This document shows, one piece after another, positions 21,536 through 33,212 of a stretch of 64,000 nucleotides of DNA. The notes under the pieces are model-generated. The model saw only the letters and a list, made by a program, of their open reading frames with translations, did not search any database and was not told where the DNA came from. The stretch spans positions 682,001-746,000 of the forward strand of contig JAHLTZ010000009.1 of assembly GCA_025786725.1 (NCBI GenBank), read 5' to 3'. Source of the stretch: Syncephalis fuscata (lineage: Eukaryota; Zoopagomycota; Zoopagomycetes; Zoopagales; Piptocephalidaceae). Both the position numbers and the translations under genes were made by a program. The stretch's first letter is position 1; every line of letters starts with the position of its first letter.

Positions 21536-22751
21536 ATGATCACGAGGATAATGAAAATCGTCCACCACCGGTTCTTCAGCTACCACGTCCTGATGAACTT
21601 GATTGGACTCTACGATTAAAAAACACTGATCTAAATGGCAGCAATGCCAATCGTACCGATGATAACGATAATGACGATGATGATGATGATGATGATGACA
21701 CATCTGCATCACTTGAATATGTTATTAATGATCAAACGCGTGCACAGCCCGATCCTAATTACGCTGCTAATATGTCATTACCATTTGATTTTGAAAAATT
21801 TCGTCGTCGTGTCGTTATTTGGGCTATTCAGGCAAGTCATTTAATATTATTTAGTTAGTAGTACTTTATATTTTATTACTAACTGTACTACAAATGACGA
21901 TGCTTATTGATATAGACATCCGGTGTTCTTGGCTATCATGCGGAAACGGCTTATTTGGCCATCAACTTTGTCGATCGCTATTTGTCGCGAGTTCGAGTTA
22001 TTGACCGACATAACTACGCACAAAATGAATCGGTGGCATTTAAGGATTTCCAACGACTAACGGTCACTGCTCTTTTAATGTCGGCCAAACTTACAGAAGA
22101 AAACCGGAATCCATGTGCTGCTGACTTTGCCTGTTTTTGCGACGGCAAAACTACCCGAGGAGAGATCAAGGTATTTTACAAACCAATTAGCTGTCAATTA
22201 TTAATGAATATGAAACAATAGCGCATGGAGATTGAATTTAGTAAAGTGCTTAATTATCAGTACCGGCCCGTCACGCCACATCGCGTCATCGGAGAAATTA
22301 GCGCGATGATTCCGGCTCTTTCCAGTACACTAGGTGATGAGCTTATTCGTACAGCGTATCAGTATATTGCCACGGCTAGCATTGGTAAGCAATGATGTTA
22401 GCAAGTAGAACGTATATATAAGCGATCTGTTCTAACGATAACTGTACAACAGACTATCGTGCACTTTGTTTTAAGCCGGCAATTTTAGCAGTGGCCGCAC
22501 TGGATCGTGCTTTGGCGGATTTCTACAAAGTAAACCCAAGCATATCACAGCATCAATCGCTTTCATCGTTTTTGCCGCGTACAATATTAGCGCAATTAGT
22601 TAAAGCGGATATGGTAAGTAGTCGCTATTGCTGTTATTGTTATTGTTATCATTTACTGATACTGGTTGTTTAAAAGGCTGAAATCGAAGCGTGTGCGGTC
22701 TATCTTAATGAGCTGCTTTCCTGTCAATGGTTTTCTGGATTAGCGATGTAA
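20428..22751 (+). CDS. Cyclin (two-box, A/B-like) with long acidic N-terminus
   Basis: Start ATG at 20428 (MPVERHLSLATTVAAASTAM). Five exons with introns 21832-21915, 22171-22221, 22385-22452 and 22614-22676; the exons sum to 685 residues. The N-terminal 450 residues are low complexity, with two long Asp runs (about 21505-21550 and 21662-21700). The first cyclin box follows: FRRRVVIWAIQTSGVLGYHA, TAYLAINFVDRYLSR, LTVTALLMSAKLTEENR; then the second box (IEFSKVLNYQYRPVTPHRVI, DYRALCFKPAILAVAALDRA). By family it activates a cyclin-dependent kinase. I could not assign A, B or another class with certainty, and no destruction box is obvious. Intron 1 is GC-AG (CAG then GCAAGT), a rare but standard donor type. 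Confidence 0.8.
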
Positions 22752-22956
22752 TATGTAGCGTATTTTTATAAAACATGATGTTTAAAATCCTTGTTGGCCA
22801 AGCTTCTGTGTATGATTTGTGATATAAATATTTTTACTGTGTACAAATTGGCGATAAAGCATATTCCAATTGGAGATTATACAAAAAATACAATAAAATA
22901 TGTTATAGTGATAGTAATTAGTTTATTATTGCCGTGTATTAAAAAAGTCTTTCTTT

Positions 22957-23906
22957 GATTTATTGACTTGAATTAAAAGCAGAAGGTGAATAAAACAATA
23001 ACGCTTCTTTAGCCGTGATATATACTAGAATGACCACGAGAGTGACAGCAGAGAGAGAAAGCAAAGTATATGGCTGTTCTAGTTATATAAATAATACCAT
23101 AACAGCGGTGATAGTGGCAATTTAATGATTACATCCAGTAATGTTCGCTTTATTAAACTAGCTTTTTGTTTTATTGAAGACGGGGCCGAGTGGTGAAAGC
23201 TATTAATGATCAACTCATTTAATCTCATTGTCACTTGGTAGTCAAATGGCTTTATTTAATAACATTTGTTCTATTGAACATGATGATGGGTGGTGAGTGA
23301 CATCAGTGATCAAATACTCGTTACTATCTAGTATGCATATATCCTCCATCCATCTATAACACTAACGCTGTATATTTATATAAATTGCAATTTATAGCCA
23401 ATCGATATATATTTAAACTGACTGCAGTTCGGAATAACATGTAACTATTAGACGATAAAATAATATACCCTATAGCGTATATACAACATCAAACATATAT
23501 GCATGAGCGAATGAACGAGATTAGTTGAACGTTATAATAATAAAGCTAAAGCAAAAATAAAAATAGTTTTGGACAGAACATGACTAAGTGAGTATAGAAT
23601 GATATAGAATAGTATGAATATGCAATGGGAAAAGTATAAATATTGATATTGGATTTATAATGCATATATTATAATGCGTGGAATGAGTGAAGTGTATTGC
23701 CGCATATAACAAATATAATGTGTCTAGTGTATTGTAGAATGATATGTAGCAATGTGGGATAGAATGGGAATAATGCAAGTAAATGGAGGATATATGCATA
23801 TTGGATAGTGAATCTACAATAATGAGTATTTGATGATTGATGTCACTCACCGCCCATCATCATGTTTAATAGAGTATTATTAAATCATTTACTATTAATG
23901 CAATAG
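22957..23906. repeat. 950-bp inverted repeat, left arm
   Basis: Reverse complement of 30707-31656, same length, with only a handful of substitutions that I could find (for example near 23130, 23180 and 23865). It contains the TIR element at 23271-23872. The identity stops sharply at both ends. The 6.8 kb between the arms holds the F-box and DUF4436 genes. Confidence 0.92.
23271..23872 (+). mobile_element. Non-autonomous TIR element, best-preserved copy
   Basis: About 600 bp bounded by imperfect terminal inverted repeats of about 50 bp: the left end reads CTATTGAACATGATGATGGG then TGGTGAGTGACATCAGTGAT, and the right end is its reverse complement with few changes. Just inside are TATGCATATATCCTCCAT and its inverse. 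No transposase. Target-site duplication is not clear. A MITE-like element is the simplest reading. Confidence 0.7.
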
Positions 23907-24129
23907 CCTCAACAACAATAAAACAATCAGCTAAATAAATAAACCATTAGTATTATATTTAGTTCTTATATCTAAGTATTTATAAATACAAGTGTAATTT
24001 TTTTATAATAGACGATATGCTGCCTTTTTACAGCATTACACAATTTAAATCAATAAAAAGCTGTGTGTTGGTTTAAGGTTTTATTAATTGAATGTTCAAA
24101 ATACACGGTATGCAAATAAAGTTGTTTAT

Positions 24130-26294
24130 TTATAACATAAATGCCCTGTAAGATCCATCGTCATTTGTTCGCCCAATAGCAGTGGTTGATACATAATATT
24201 CTGAAGTAGCCGGAATCCAAGCTTCAAATGGTTTTGGTAATCGCGGTACTTCAATGGGACCTAGAAACTCATTTTCAGCGCCGTTTTTAGTTGGTTGATG
24301 TCTAAGACAAATCGGTGGCATGTAAATACGGCCAGTTTGCATATCAATAAACATCAAATTTCCGCTGGCCTCTATATGTAGTTTACATAGAGATCCAAGA
24401 AAAGGAGTGAGGCTGGATTCGTGCATATAAGCGATCGAACGTAGTAAATTTCCATTTTGAGCATTTAGTACATCAATTGTTTTATAGCTTTGAGCGACGA
24501 TTAGCCTTTTACTGTATAGATTTGTAATAGCACTTTCAAGTATAGGCCGACTCCATAATACATGACCTTTCTCGGAGCTATTAATTGGTAAAAGCTGGCC
24601 ATAATCTCTGGCATCAAATAGTGCTTGTGATGAAGTATTTGATACATCATTTCCGATTACAAAAAACAGAAGCAAAGCATCATGTGGTTCATGCTTACTA
24701 TAGTATGTTTTAACATATGGCTCAGTTATAGTAATTAAGCACATTCTTTCTGTGTACGTCTTGGCCTGAATTGTACCGTTTGGCCAATATGGAATGGCGA
24801 TTTGGTTCGATAATATTTTCTCACTTTGAGGCTGGCCTTTTTGAGCGTTAAATAGCCCCCATTGAATGTATAATGACCGGCTATCACTGTTAGCAGTATG
24901 TGCATCTTGAGTGGCCATGGAAGCAGAAGTAGAGCCAGGTTCTTTGACGTCATGTATTATTGTGCATGTTAGAAACTGGCATTGGTCGTAAGAAGCAAAC
25001 TGAATACAGCCAGATGTACTGTGATTGTCCAATTTTGACCCTTCTATCCATTGATTGCCATCTAAATCAAATATATCAAATCGTTGGTATGGATATTGTG
25101 GATATTTAGTATAAAAAAGTATCCATTCATTATAGGTGTCAGAAAATGCATATTTATCTTTTCTCTCGTTTTGGTGTTCAAGATAAATAACGTTAGGTGA
25201 TGAGTTACCAGCAGTACGCCACACTAAAACGGCTCTCCTCTCGCTACTTTTTTGTTTATTTGAAAATGCAATTGTCGAGTATACAGTAAATTGTTAATCC
25301 AAATTAATAAAAAGTTTTACATTTGGTTTTATAACTTACAGGCTGTCTAACTCCTTTACATCGACTATTTTCAATGGCATTAATAAATATTTGATATAAT
25401 TATTAGTATTAATAATTACTAGTTACCTATTGGATCCCCAGGTGCTATAATCTTCACTTCATTGTATGTATGTATCCAAACTTCAGCCACAACAAACCGA
25501 CGCATTGCATAGCCATCAAGAAAGCTATATCGGACACAGTTATTTGCCGACAGTAAAGGAATGTTTAGCTTTTTCCATGGCAGTTTTTTATTTTTGTGTT
25601 TATTTTTATTGCTAAAGACATCGTGCTGAATTACCCAAAGACTATCGCTATCATGGTCCAATGCCAATGCACCCCAAGAATTTATGTCGTGTAAATACAG
25701 GTCAGGATCTTCATCAACTACGAATTTGCACTTCTGCTCTTTGAGTCGACCTGTCATAAAATTGTAATTGCTTTGTCGCCGCCGTTGGTAAGCATAAAAC
25801 CATCGAGTAGTATCGAAGTTATAAGTGACCGGTAAATGGCTAGCAGATAATATATATTCATTATCATTATTATCATTATTATAATCACTAGAGTCACTAG
25901 AGTCACTAGAATTATTATAATTACTGTAATCACCGCAATCACTATAATTATTATAATCACTGTAATCATCATCACTATCAACAGTGTTGCTAATGGGTGA
26001 TAATAAACGTTTTCGTTTTTTCCTATTTAAATTGGGCGTAGACTCTTTTGATTTTATCGTAAAATTAATTCGCCAGTTATACCATGTAAGCCATTCTTGT
26101 TCACGCCGATCGCCCAGACAAAACCTTCGTCTATATTGTCGTTCCCAATGACTAGGCGGATTTGTTATTGTCTGGTGAATAAGCTGACAGCTGTTGGTAA
26201 AAAGTACTAGCTCCTTGGCTTCCATAAAGCGAGATAAATACAATAAAACGTCACGGTTTTGCCATAAACGTTTATTATGAGTACCTAAAGACAT
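24130..26294 (-). CDS. F-box-like protein with acidic linker and beta-rich C-terminus
   Basis: Start ATG at 26294-26292. Three exons (25427-26294, a 25-nt exon at 25340-25364, and 24130-25246) sum to 669 residues, and the phases agree. The N-terminus looks like an F-box (NRDVLLYLSRFMEAKELVLF, NPPSHWERQYRRRF), which would bind Skp1 in an SCF ubiquitin ligase. A repetitive Asp/Tyr/Ser/Asn tract (about 25855-25985) follows. The C-terminal part has repeated strand-like segments with aromatic residues (QKGQPQSEKILSNQIAIPYW, LIVAQSYKTIDVLNAQNG) resembling a beta-propeller, possibly the substrate-binding part. No orthologue recognised. The gene lies between the 950-bp inverted repeats. Confidence 0.65.
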
Positions 26295-26879
26295 GACTGA
26301 CTAGTAATAATTGTGCAAAAAGTGCTATATGATTGACAAGGCAAACAATAGTGAAAAGAAAAAGAAAAAACATGCGCAAATATAAGCAGTTTTGCTCTAT
26401 TTACAGCACAGCGGTAACACAAATACATATACCTTTTTTGTCTTTTTATTCAAATGCTAAGGCTCCACGACAGCTAACACCAATGTACATAATCCATCAT
26501 ACTTTGTGAGTGGATCATTTATTTACCAAGTGATATAAAAGCTTATTTTCTGGCTTAATATCTGCTATTACCATGAGTAATTATAAATGATTGGTTTTCC
26601 ACATTAAAGAATAGCGATTTACGCATTTTTATCTTGTTATAAGCATTGTATTTTACTTACGCAAACAATAGCTATATAATCAATTGATTTTGATTATTAA
26701 TAACGTATACAGTTATATTCAACTTGTACTTTTACACACTTTTAGATGTTCACAATTGCTATAGTGTTTTTATAGTATCATTATAACTCATTGCTCTGAT
26801 ATTTACCAATTTATTAACAATCTAATATGATTTGGAATTAAAGAGCTGCATTTGATGTCATTCGAGTAATTGAGCTAGA
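26295..26879. other. Upstream region of the F-box gene
   Basis: AT-rich, no supportable gene. It includes the divergent promoter side of the F-box gene and ends at a TIR-element remnant. Confidence 0.4.
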
Positions 26880-27610
26880 CATTTGTTTTGTTTGGCATGG
26901 AGCCAAGTGGTAAACGGCATCAATCATTAAAACACTCATCATAAATTGCTATCTTGTATGCATATATCCTCTATCCACCTATATATTCCGTCATACATCA
27001 GCATTTCTATGTGGCATAGAATTATATACTAGACACATTCTATTATTTATACGTTTCTATGCGCTTCACTTATTGTACTCATTGCGCTATATGCATTATA
27101 GCATCGACATCATTTTATATGCTTTACCATTGCATATTCATTCTATACTCATTTAGCTATGCTCTATCCAAGTGCGTTTTACTTTTGTCTTGGCTTTATT
27201 ATTAATAAATAGCAACTAATTTCACTTTTTTGCTCATTGATCTATATCGATAGAACAAACAATACAAGTATCTGTAAAGCTATTACTTTATTAAAAGTGC
27301 TTATCAAATTACATATTAATAGCCAATTAGTGCTGAGTTGTTTAGGGTCAATTGATTATAACTTCGATGGTATCTAAGCCAAATAATGGTGCATACATAA
27401 GAAAAACAGGTTTTAAAATTGGTATGAAAGTGAAATAAACTAGGAATAAAGTCAGCATAGACAGTAATAATGCAATACTGCGCAAATCTAATAATGTAGT
27501 GGTATTTGCAAAAGAGGATATATGCACACTGGATAATAAATCTACAATAACAAATATTCTGGTGGCTGATGTCGTTCATTACCCAGTTCCATGGTCAATA
27601 GAGCAAACAT
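26880..27610 (+). mobile_element. Diverged copy of the TIR element family
   Basis: The left end (GGAGCCAAGTGGTAAACGGC, CATCAATCATTAAAACACTC), the internal TATGCATATATCCTCTATCC and the right end (GCTGATGTCGTTCATTACCC) align with the element at 23271-23872. Like the copy near 6530, its flank continues AACATCTAGTTTAATTA, so the true element may extend to about 27660. No transposase. Confidence 0.6.
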
Positions 27611-28101
27611 CTAGTTTAATTATGCAAATATTATAGAATATAATTGTTTAACCACCAAATGATTATGCAATTGTTAATCAACTGTTTAATAGATAACATA
27701 AATTAATTGGTCATTACTATGTTGCAAACACCAATACTTCATTATACTATAACTAACAAAAGCATTGACTCTGTTGCTAATGCTTTTGTACTTTGTCACT
27801 ATGCTTAATTAGTTATAAAACCATTTTACCATTCTATAATAAACGGTATACGATACATTCCAGACTAATATTTATCTCATGATATTAGACTTTATTTAAA
27901 CTAATGACTTGCACCAGTGATTAATTGGTATAATGCGTATCATTAAAATGCGAATTAATATTAACCAGCAATATTTTTGTCGCCGACATTAACAGTAGAT
28001 GATATGTAATACTAAACAAACTAAACAAATTTTCATTCTTCTGATTTCTTTAACTGTGCCAATCACCATTCTTAGGATCATTATTTGATGCCTACTGTAA
28101 A
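27611..28101. other. AT-rich spacer
   Basis: Between the TIR remnant and the stop of the DUF4436-type gene. No coding or structured signal seen. Confidence 0.4.
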
Positions 28102-29416
28102 TCACACTACCGACAATGTATTGGAGTGTTTACCATTTCCCGATGGTGTAGCTGGTGTGATTTGTATTGTTGACACTGGCTCTGACACTGCAGCCTGCTT
28201 TGGAGCCGGGTCTTTTGCGGGAGGTGACCATCGAAGCGTATATGTAATAATAATGCTAACCGAGAATATTGTTACCAGCATAATATTCCTATAATAGGTT
28301 ACATATTTAAATTAATATAAATGCAATTGTGCATTACCATTCAGTCAACCTACCAGACAAATCCAAACATATCACTGGCCACACCGACCGGCGGTACGGC
28401 TGGTTGAGAATTACGCAAACCAGGAAGCGCAAATAGAATGGCTATACCTACTGACATGTGTGGCGGAGCAACCTCACGGCCACGTACGACAAGCTGCATC
28501 CATAGAATACCAAGGCCCAAGGTAAGGAACCACATTAGCACGCAAATGAACACAGAAAATACCACTGTTGTTGTGGTGCGACGGGTCCGAATGAAGAAAG
28601 ACGCCTCAGTAACCGAGTCGTAAATTACAAATGCTCGGAAGCTAATTGATTGTACAGCACCGTCAAAATGAGCCTTGAAGGGCACAGGGAAATACGCTTT
28701 TGCGGTATCGTTGCCTTGTTCCCGATATACTTTCATGAAGATAAATGCCGGGTATTTGTCAAGTGGATATGCTGCTTGATTTCCGTTTTGGAATGGTATT
28801 TGTAGATCGCGGTTCTCCCTAAATAGATATAATGAGTCAACGGTTATTTATAATCATTATGGTATGGTTTGCCATTAACTTACATTATTTGATTTGCCGA
28901 AAACTTTATTGTTGTCGTACCAAGGGTCACAGTTACAGGTGTGGCCAAAGCAGATGGCGCTGTAAGACCCTCTGCATCTACAATACCGTTTTTCAAAGAC
29001 TTTGTTACAGCACCACGGATCTCTTCTTGCGTTATTGTGGCATTGTTAAGAGCGAAGGTTCCCACAGGTAGAAATGATGCGCGCACTTTTAGAACGCCAT
29101 TGGCAAAATCGGCTCCAGTTGCCCGAAGTAGAATATCGATGAAATTCTCAGCCTCTGAAATTGACGTATCGTTATTATTTACCAAATCACTAATTGGCAT
29201 ATTAAGTTGGTCCGCACGCTGCTCCAGCTTTTTCATATCCGCAAAAAGCGGAGCTCGGTCGACGGAAACACGTCGGCGCACGCTTTCTTCATTATAAGCT
29301 TCGTAGATGGGTACTACAATGATAACGTAGAGAACGCATACCAACAGCATCCAGAGTGCACGACGTATATAATCATGTCGTCGTAGAAAACGTGCTGTCC
29401 GTTTCACCAGCGACAT
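28102..29416 (-). CDS. DUF4436-type multi-pass membrane protein
   Basis: Start ATG at 29416-29414 (MSLVKRTARFLRRHDYIRRA). Three exons, 28884-29416, 28354-28818 and 28102-28288, sum to 394 residues with agreeing phases. A membrane segment near residues 20-42 (ALWMLLVCVLYVIIVVPIYE) is followed by a large extracytoplasmic domain with FLPVGTFALNNATITQEEI and AAYPLDKYPAFIFMKVY. Three closely spaced C-terminal membrane segments follow (VVFSVFICVLMWFLTLGLGI, MSVGIAILFALPGLRNSQPA, FVWNIMLVTIFSVSIIITYT). The RNSQPAVPPVG..SDMFGFVWN signature is what I remember of the DUF4436 family of fungi and actinobacteria; function unknown. Lies between the 950-bp inverted repeats. Confidence 0.75.
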
Positions 29417-30706
29417 GGCTATATTCAATGGTAAATTGTGTGTTGTGAGATTAATTCAAAATCAAGGTGCGAGTAGTTGAGCAAACAGTTGCCACCTTCT
29501 TGGCTATCGTTGTTAAGGACAGCTTGCAGACGAATAACAAATGTTGTATCGATTGACAACAGAAACAATTAATATCAATGCTAAGATGCTTAATATTAAT
29601 GGTGCGAACGAGAAAGGAATATGTGTGTATGAAGTATGGTTGTTCTGCAACGCGGTTTTATATCAGATGCAATAGTGACAAGCGAGGATCCCGTGCTGCC
29701 TTACAAAGTCTCAATAACGATAATTATTCGGAAACAACGCATAAGAATGATACACAATGATAACAACTTGGGCACCATTGTGGGTCACAAGGCACAAAGG
29801 CGACACCGCATGCATAACTAGTACTCACTAATAATTACACAACATGTGGTTGAGACTAATATGGCAAGCATCATTATTTAGTTTGTAGACTTTAATGTTA
29901 ACATACTAAGCTAAGAATTAGTATTATTAATATAACATCATCACCAACGAATGTTTATATCAAATTATTCTTGCTTAATGGCCATTTGACCTTGTTTCAA
30001 ATGTTGTTACACTCTCGCATGGTTTGTTCTGGGTAACCCCCCTTTAGCCAACCCAAAAAAACGTTTTATTGCTGGCAAATGGTTGAATCAATCATAACAG
30101 AAACAGATATGTTACAATTTGCATTGAGGAGTAGTATTTAATCTTTAAATTCAGTCAATTTCCCTGTTATGTTTTACCTTGAATATAACAATGCCAAAAT
30201 ATATTTTGGCAGTTATCACACTATAAGATACACACCATGCTGTGATTTTATATTTGCACATGACATGTACATGATTTGTTCAAACGGGCCTAATGGCGTT
30301 CAGCAATCTCAGTTTACACCAACAGCCCCAATTTCTCAAAAACCAACCAGCATAATAAATTTAGCTAATCCATTAGACTATTAGGCAGCCTTTTGGTAGT
30401 ATTAGCATTATGTGGATTTGGTCACACCATAAGCCATTAAAGTTCCATATGTGATTACGGATGATGCTGACTAAAAGAAAAAGGCGACATTTCAAACAAT
30501 CCTTAGCCCAACGCCGCCTTGTCGCTAACTTGAAACTTGTTGCTTGGCTGTAATTGTAATTCTAGCAAAAACACCATTATTATAGAACAACCTGGATGCA
30601 TTTCTAGTTGTATTGATTAATTTATTCATAGTTTTTCTATCTATAATTTATTGTAATCTGACTTGTATTACCATAATACGATTAATCTACCTTGTTTATT
30701 AATAAT
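29417..30706. other. Intergenic region
   Basis: Upstream of the DUF4436-type gene. Short frames at 29578-29821 and 30169-30384 lack family or splice support. An ATAACAACTTGGGC to CACAAGGCACAAAGGCGACA stretch is less AT-rich but remains unexplained. Confidence 0.4.
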
Positions 30707-31656
30707 CTATTGCATTAATAGTAAATGATTTAATAATACTCTATTGAACATGATGATGGGCGGTGAGTGACATCAATCATCAAATACTCATTATTGTAGA
30801 TTCACTATCCAATATGCATATATCCTCCATTTACTTGCATTATTCCCATTCTATCCCACATTGCTACATATCATTCTACAATACACTAGACACATTATAT
30901 TTGTTATATGCGGCAATACACTTCACTCATTCCACGCATTATAATATATGCATTATAAATCCAATATCAATATTTATACTTTTCCCATTGCATATTCATA
31001 CTATTCTATATCATTCTATACTCACTTAGTCATGTTCTGTCCAAAACTATTTTTATTTTTGCTTTAGCTTTATTATTATAACGTTCAACTAATCTCGTTC
31101 ATTCGCTCATGCATATATGTTTGATGTTGTATATACGCTATAGGGTATATTATTTTATCGTCTAATAGTTACATGTTATTCCGAACTGCAGTCAGTTTAA
31201 ATATATATCGATTGGCTATAAATTGCAATTTATATAAATATACAGCGTTAGTGTTATAGATGGATGGAGGATATATGCATACTAGATAGTAACGAGTATT
31301 TGATCACTGATGTCACTCACCACCCATCATCATGTTCAATATGACAAATGTTATTAAATAAAGCCATTTGACTACCAAGTGACAATGAGATTAAATGAGT
31401 TGATCATTAATAGCTTTCACCACTCGGTCCCGTCTTCAATAAAACAAAAAGCTAGTTTAATAAAGCGAACATTATTGGGTGTAATCATTAAATTGCCACT
31501 ATCACCGCTGTTATGGTATTATTTATATAACTAGAACAGCCATATACTTTGCTTTCTCTCTCTGCTGTCACTCTCGTGGTCATTCTAGTATATATCACGG
31601 CTAAAGAAGCGTTATTGTTTTATTCACCTTCTGCTTTTAATTCAAGTCAATAAATC
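30707..31656. repeat. 950-bp inverted repeat, right arm
   Basis: Reverse complement of 22957-23906 (see that entry). Carries the second well-preserved TIR element at 30741-31342. Ends 200 bp downstream of the RNPS1-like gene's stop codon. Confidence 0.92.
30741..31342 (-). mobile_element. TIR element within the right inverted-repeat arm
   Basis: Mirror copy of 23271-23872 with terminal repeats CTATTGAACATGATGATGGG and the inverse ending CCCATCATCATGTTCAATAT. Its terminal base pairs differ slightly from those of the left copy. Confidence 0.7.
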
Positions 31657-31857
31657 GAATAAATATATGCATTTCCATATTGTCATTATTTAAATATAAA
31701 CAAATAAATTATACATGGTAAAATACAATATTCCTAGTTTGAAAAATATAATTTTTAAAACATGTTAAAAGTAATAATCTGATACATCGACGCTTAGCAT
31801 AGCAATAGCGTCATAACATTTGTATTCATATGGTTGACTCTTCTGCATCATTGTCTA

Positions 31858-32892
31858 TCAAGGCCGCCGTGGACTTCTAGAACGATTAGGTGAACGCGAT
31901 CGAGAATAGGATGGACTGCGACCCCGCCGTCTATTATTATTTGGACTAGGACTATTGCTACGACGACGAGGCCTGCCTCTTGGTGATCCAGGCGACCTCG
32001 AGCTACTTATTGACCGACTATAGGATCGGCGGCGATAGTGGTAGTTACCCGGACTACGTGAGCGTGCATTGCGTACATTCGATTGATTTTGCTCATAGGG
32101 CCGATAAGCATCGCCGCCACCACCACCACGATACCGTCCATTACGAAAACGATTATACCGTGATGGATAATAACTGTCACGGCCACCGCCTCTTGCGTTA
32201 TAGCCACCACCATAAGATCGCGATGGAGGAGACCGTCCTCGATAATCATTACCGCCACCTCTTCCATCACGCAAGGATGCAGACAATGGACCCGATACGG
32301 AATGACTATAACTATTCGATGCCAGAGCAGATCGATAAAGAGTGACCACCAGCTCAACACCATCTAACTGCCCACCATGCATATACTCAATCGCCTTTTC
32401 AGCATCAGCCATCTTTTCATACTCGATTACCGCCTGTCCCCGATGGATATTCAGTCGCTCGACGCGCTGAAGCTCAACCGTGCGTATCGAGCCATAGGCG
32501 CCAAATATCTCTTTCAGATGGTCTTCCGTCACATTAATCGTCAGTTTGTTTACATTAATGGCCGGTCTAGGTGGCGGGGACCGCGAGCGGGAACGGGAGT
32601 GTGATCGCGATTGCGAAATAGATCGTGAAAAGGACCGATCGCGTGAGTAGCGTCGTCGACGTGGTCGACCACGCGACTGAGAACGAGGCGGTGAACGGCT
32701 CCGACTAAAGGAGCGCGATAACGAGCGCGATCTAGAACGCGATGAGAATGATCGTGATGATCGCGACATAGATCGCGACCGTGAACGCGATACTGATACA
32801 GGACGTGGCCTATTCAAGCAAAATAAAATGAATCAATTCTAGTATATATATATATATATATATACAATATACATAAAGGCATCGACTTACAT
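31858..32892 (-). CDS. RNPS1: RNPS1-like SR protein (exon-junction/ASAP factor)
   Basis: Arg/Ser-rich N-terminus, one RRM (INVNKLTINVTEDHLKEIFG, SIRTVELQRVERLNIHRGQA, EYMHGGQLDGVEL) and a Gly-rich and RS-rich C-terminus. The RRM position and sequence fit RNPS1, which joins the ASAP/PSAP complex and the exon junction complex in the nucleus. The large 3' exon has no upstream ATG in frame. A good donor, GTAAGT at 32890, and the acceptor at 32810 (TTGAATAG) leave AT from the first exon and G from the second, creating an ATG split by the intron; CDS is then 31858-32809 plus 32891-32892, 317 residues beginning MPRPVSVSRSRS. The intron contains a TA dinucleotide run (about 32840-32863). If this splice is not used, the first internal Met (MSRSSRSF) is the alternative. 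Confidence 0.75.
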
Positions 32893-33212
32893 AAGGATAT
32901 ACAAATAGTATTCAAATGAATTACGTCACTACAACACCCTATACACTCGTATATTTATACTACAGTCAGTTAGAATAATACGGCACTATCAGCAATCTTA
33001 AATGGCCGTTACTACAGTATGCATATATTGATGGTGGTGGTGTATTCACAGTCAATCAATAGCCACAACTATAATAGATGAATAGACTGATAGATGGATG
33101 GATGGATGGATGAATAGATGATGTGTTGGGTAAATAAAGACTTTTTTAGACTTCAACTTATTGACCACTTTGTATAAGTAATTACAAACAGCTATTTGCT
33201 AACTAGCTGGGT
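32893..33212. other. Divergent promoter between RNPS1-like and ValRS genes
   Basis: 320 bp separating two divergently transcribed genes, including the 5' leader of the RNPS1-like transcript. Contains a GGAT microsatellite (about 33093-33111). No defined sites. Confidence 0.5.

Noticed and set aside
23584-23850. Identical 88-codon frames at 23584-23850 (minus) and 30763-31029 (plus) as a conserved gene
   Set aside because: They are the same part of the TIR element in the two inverted-repeat arms; the translation is low-complexity and older copies do not keep the frame.
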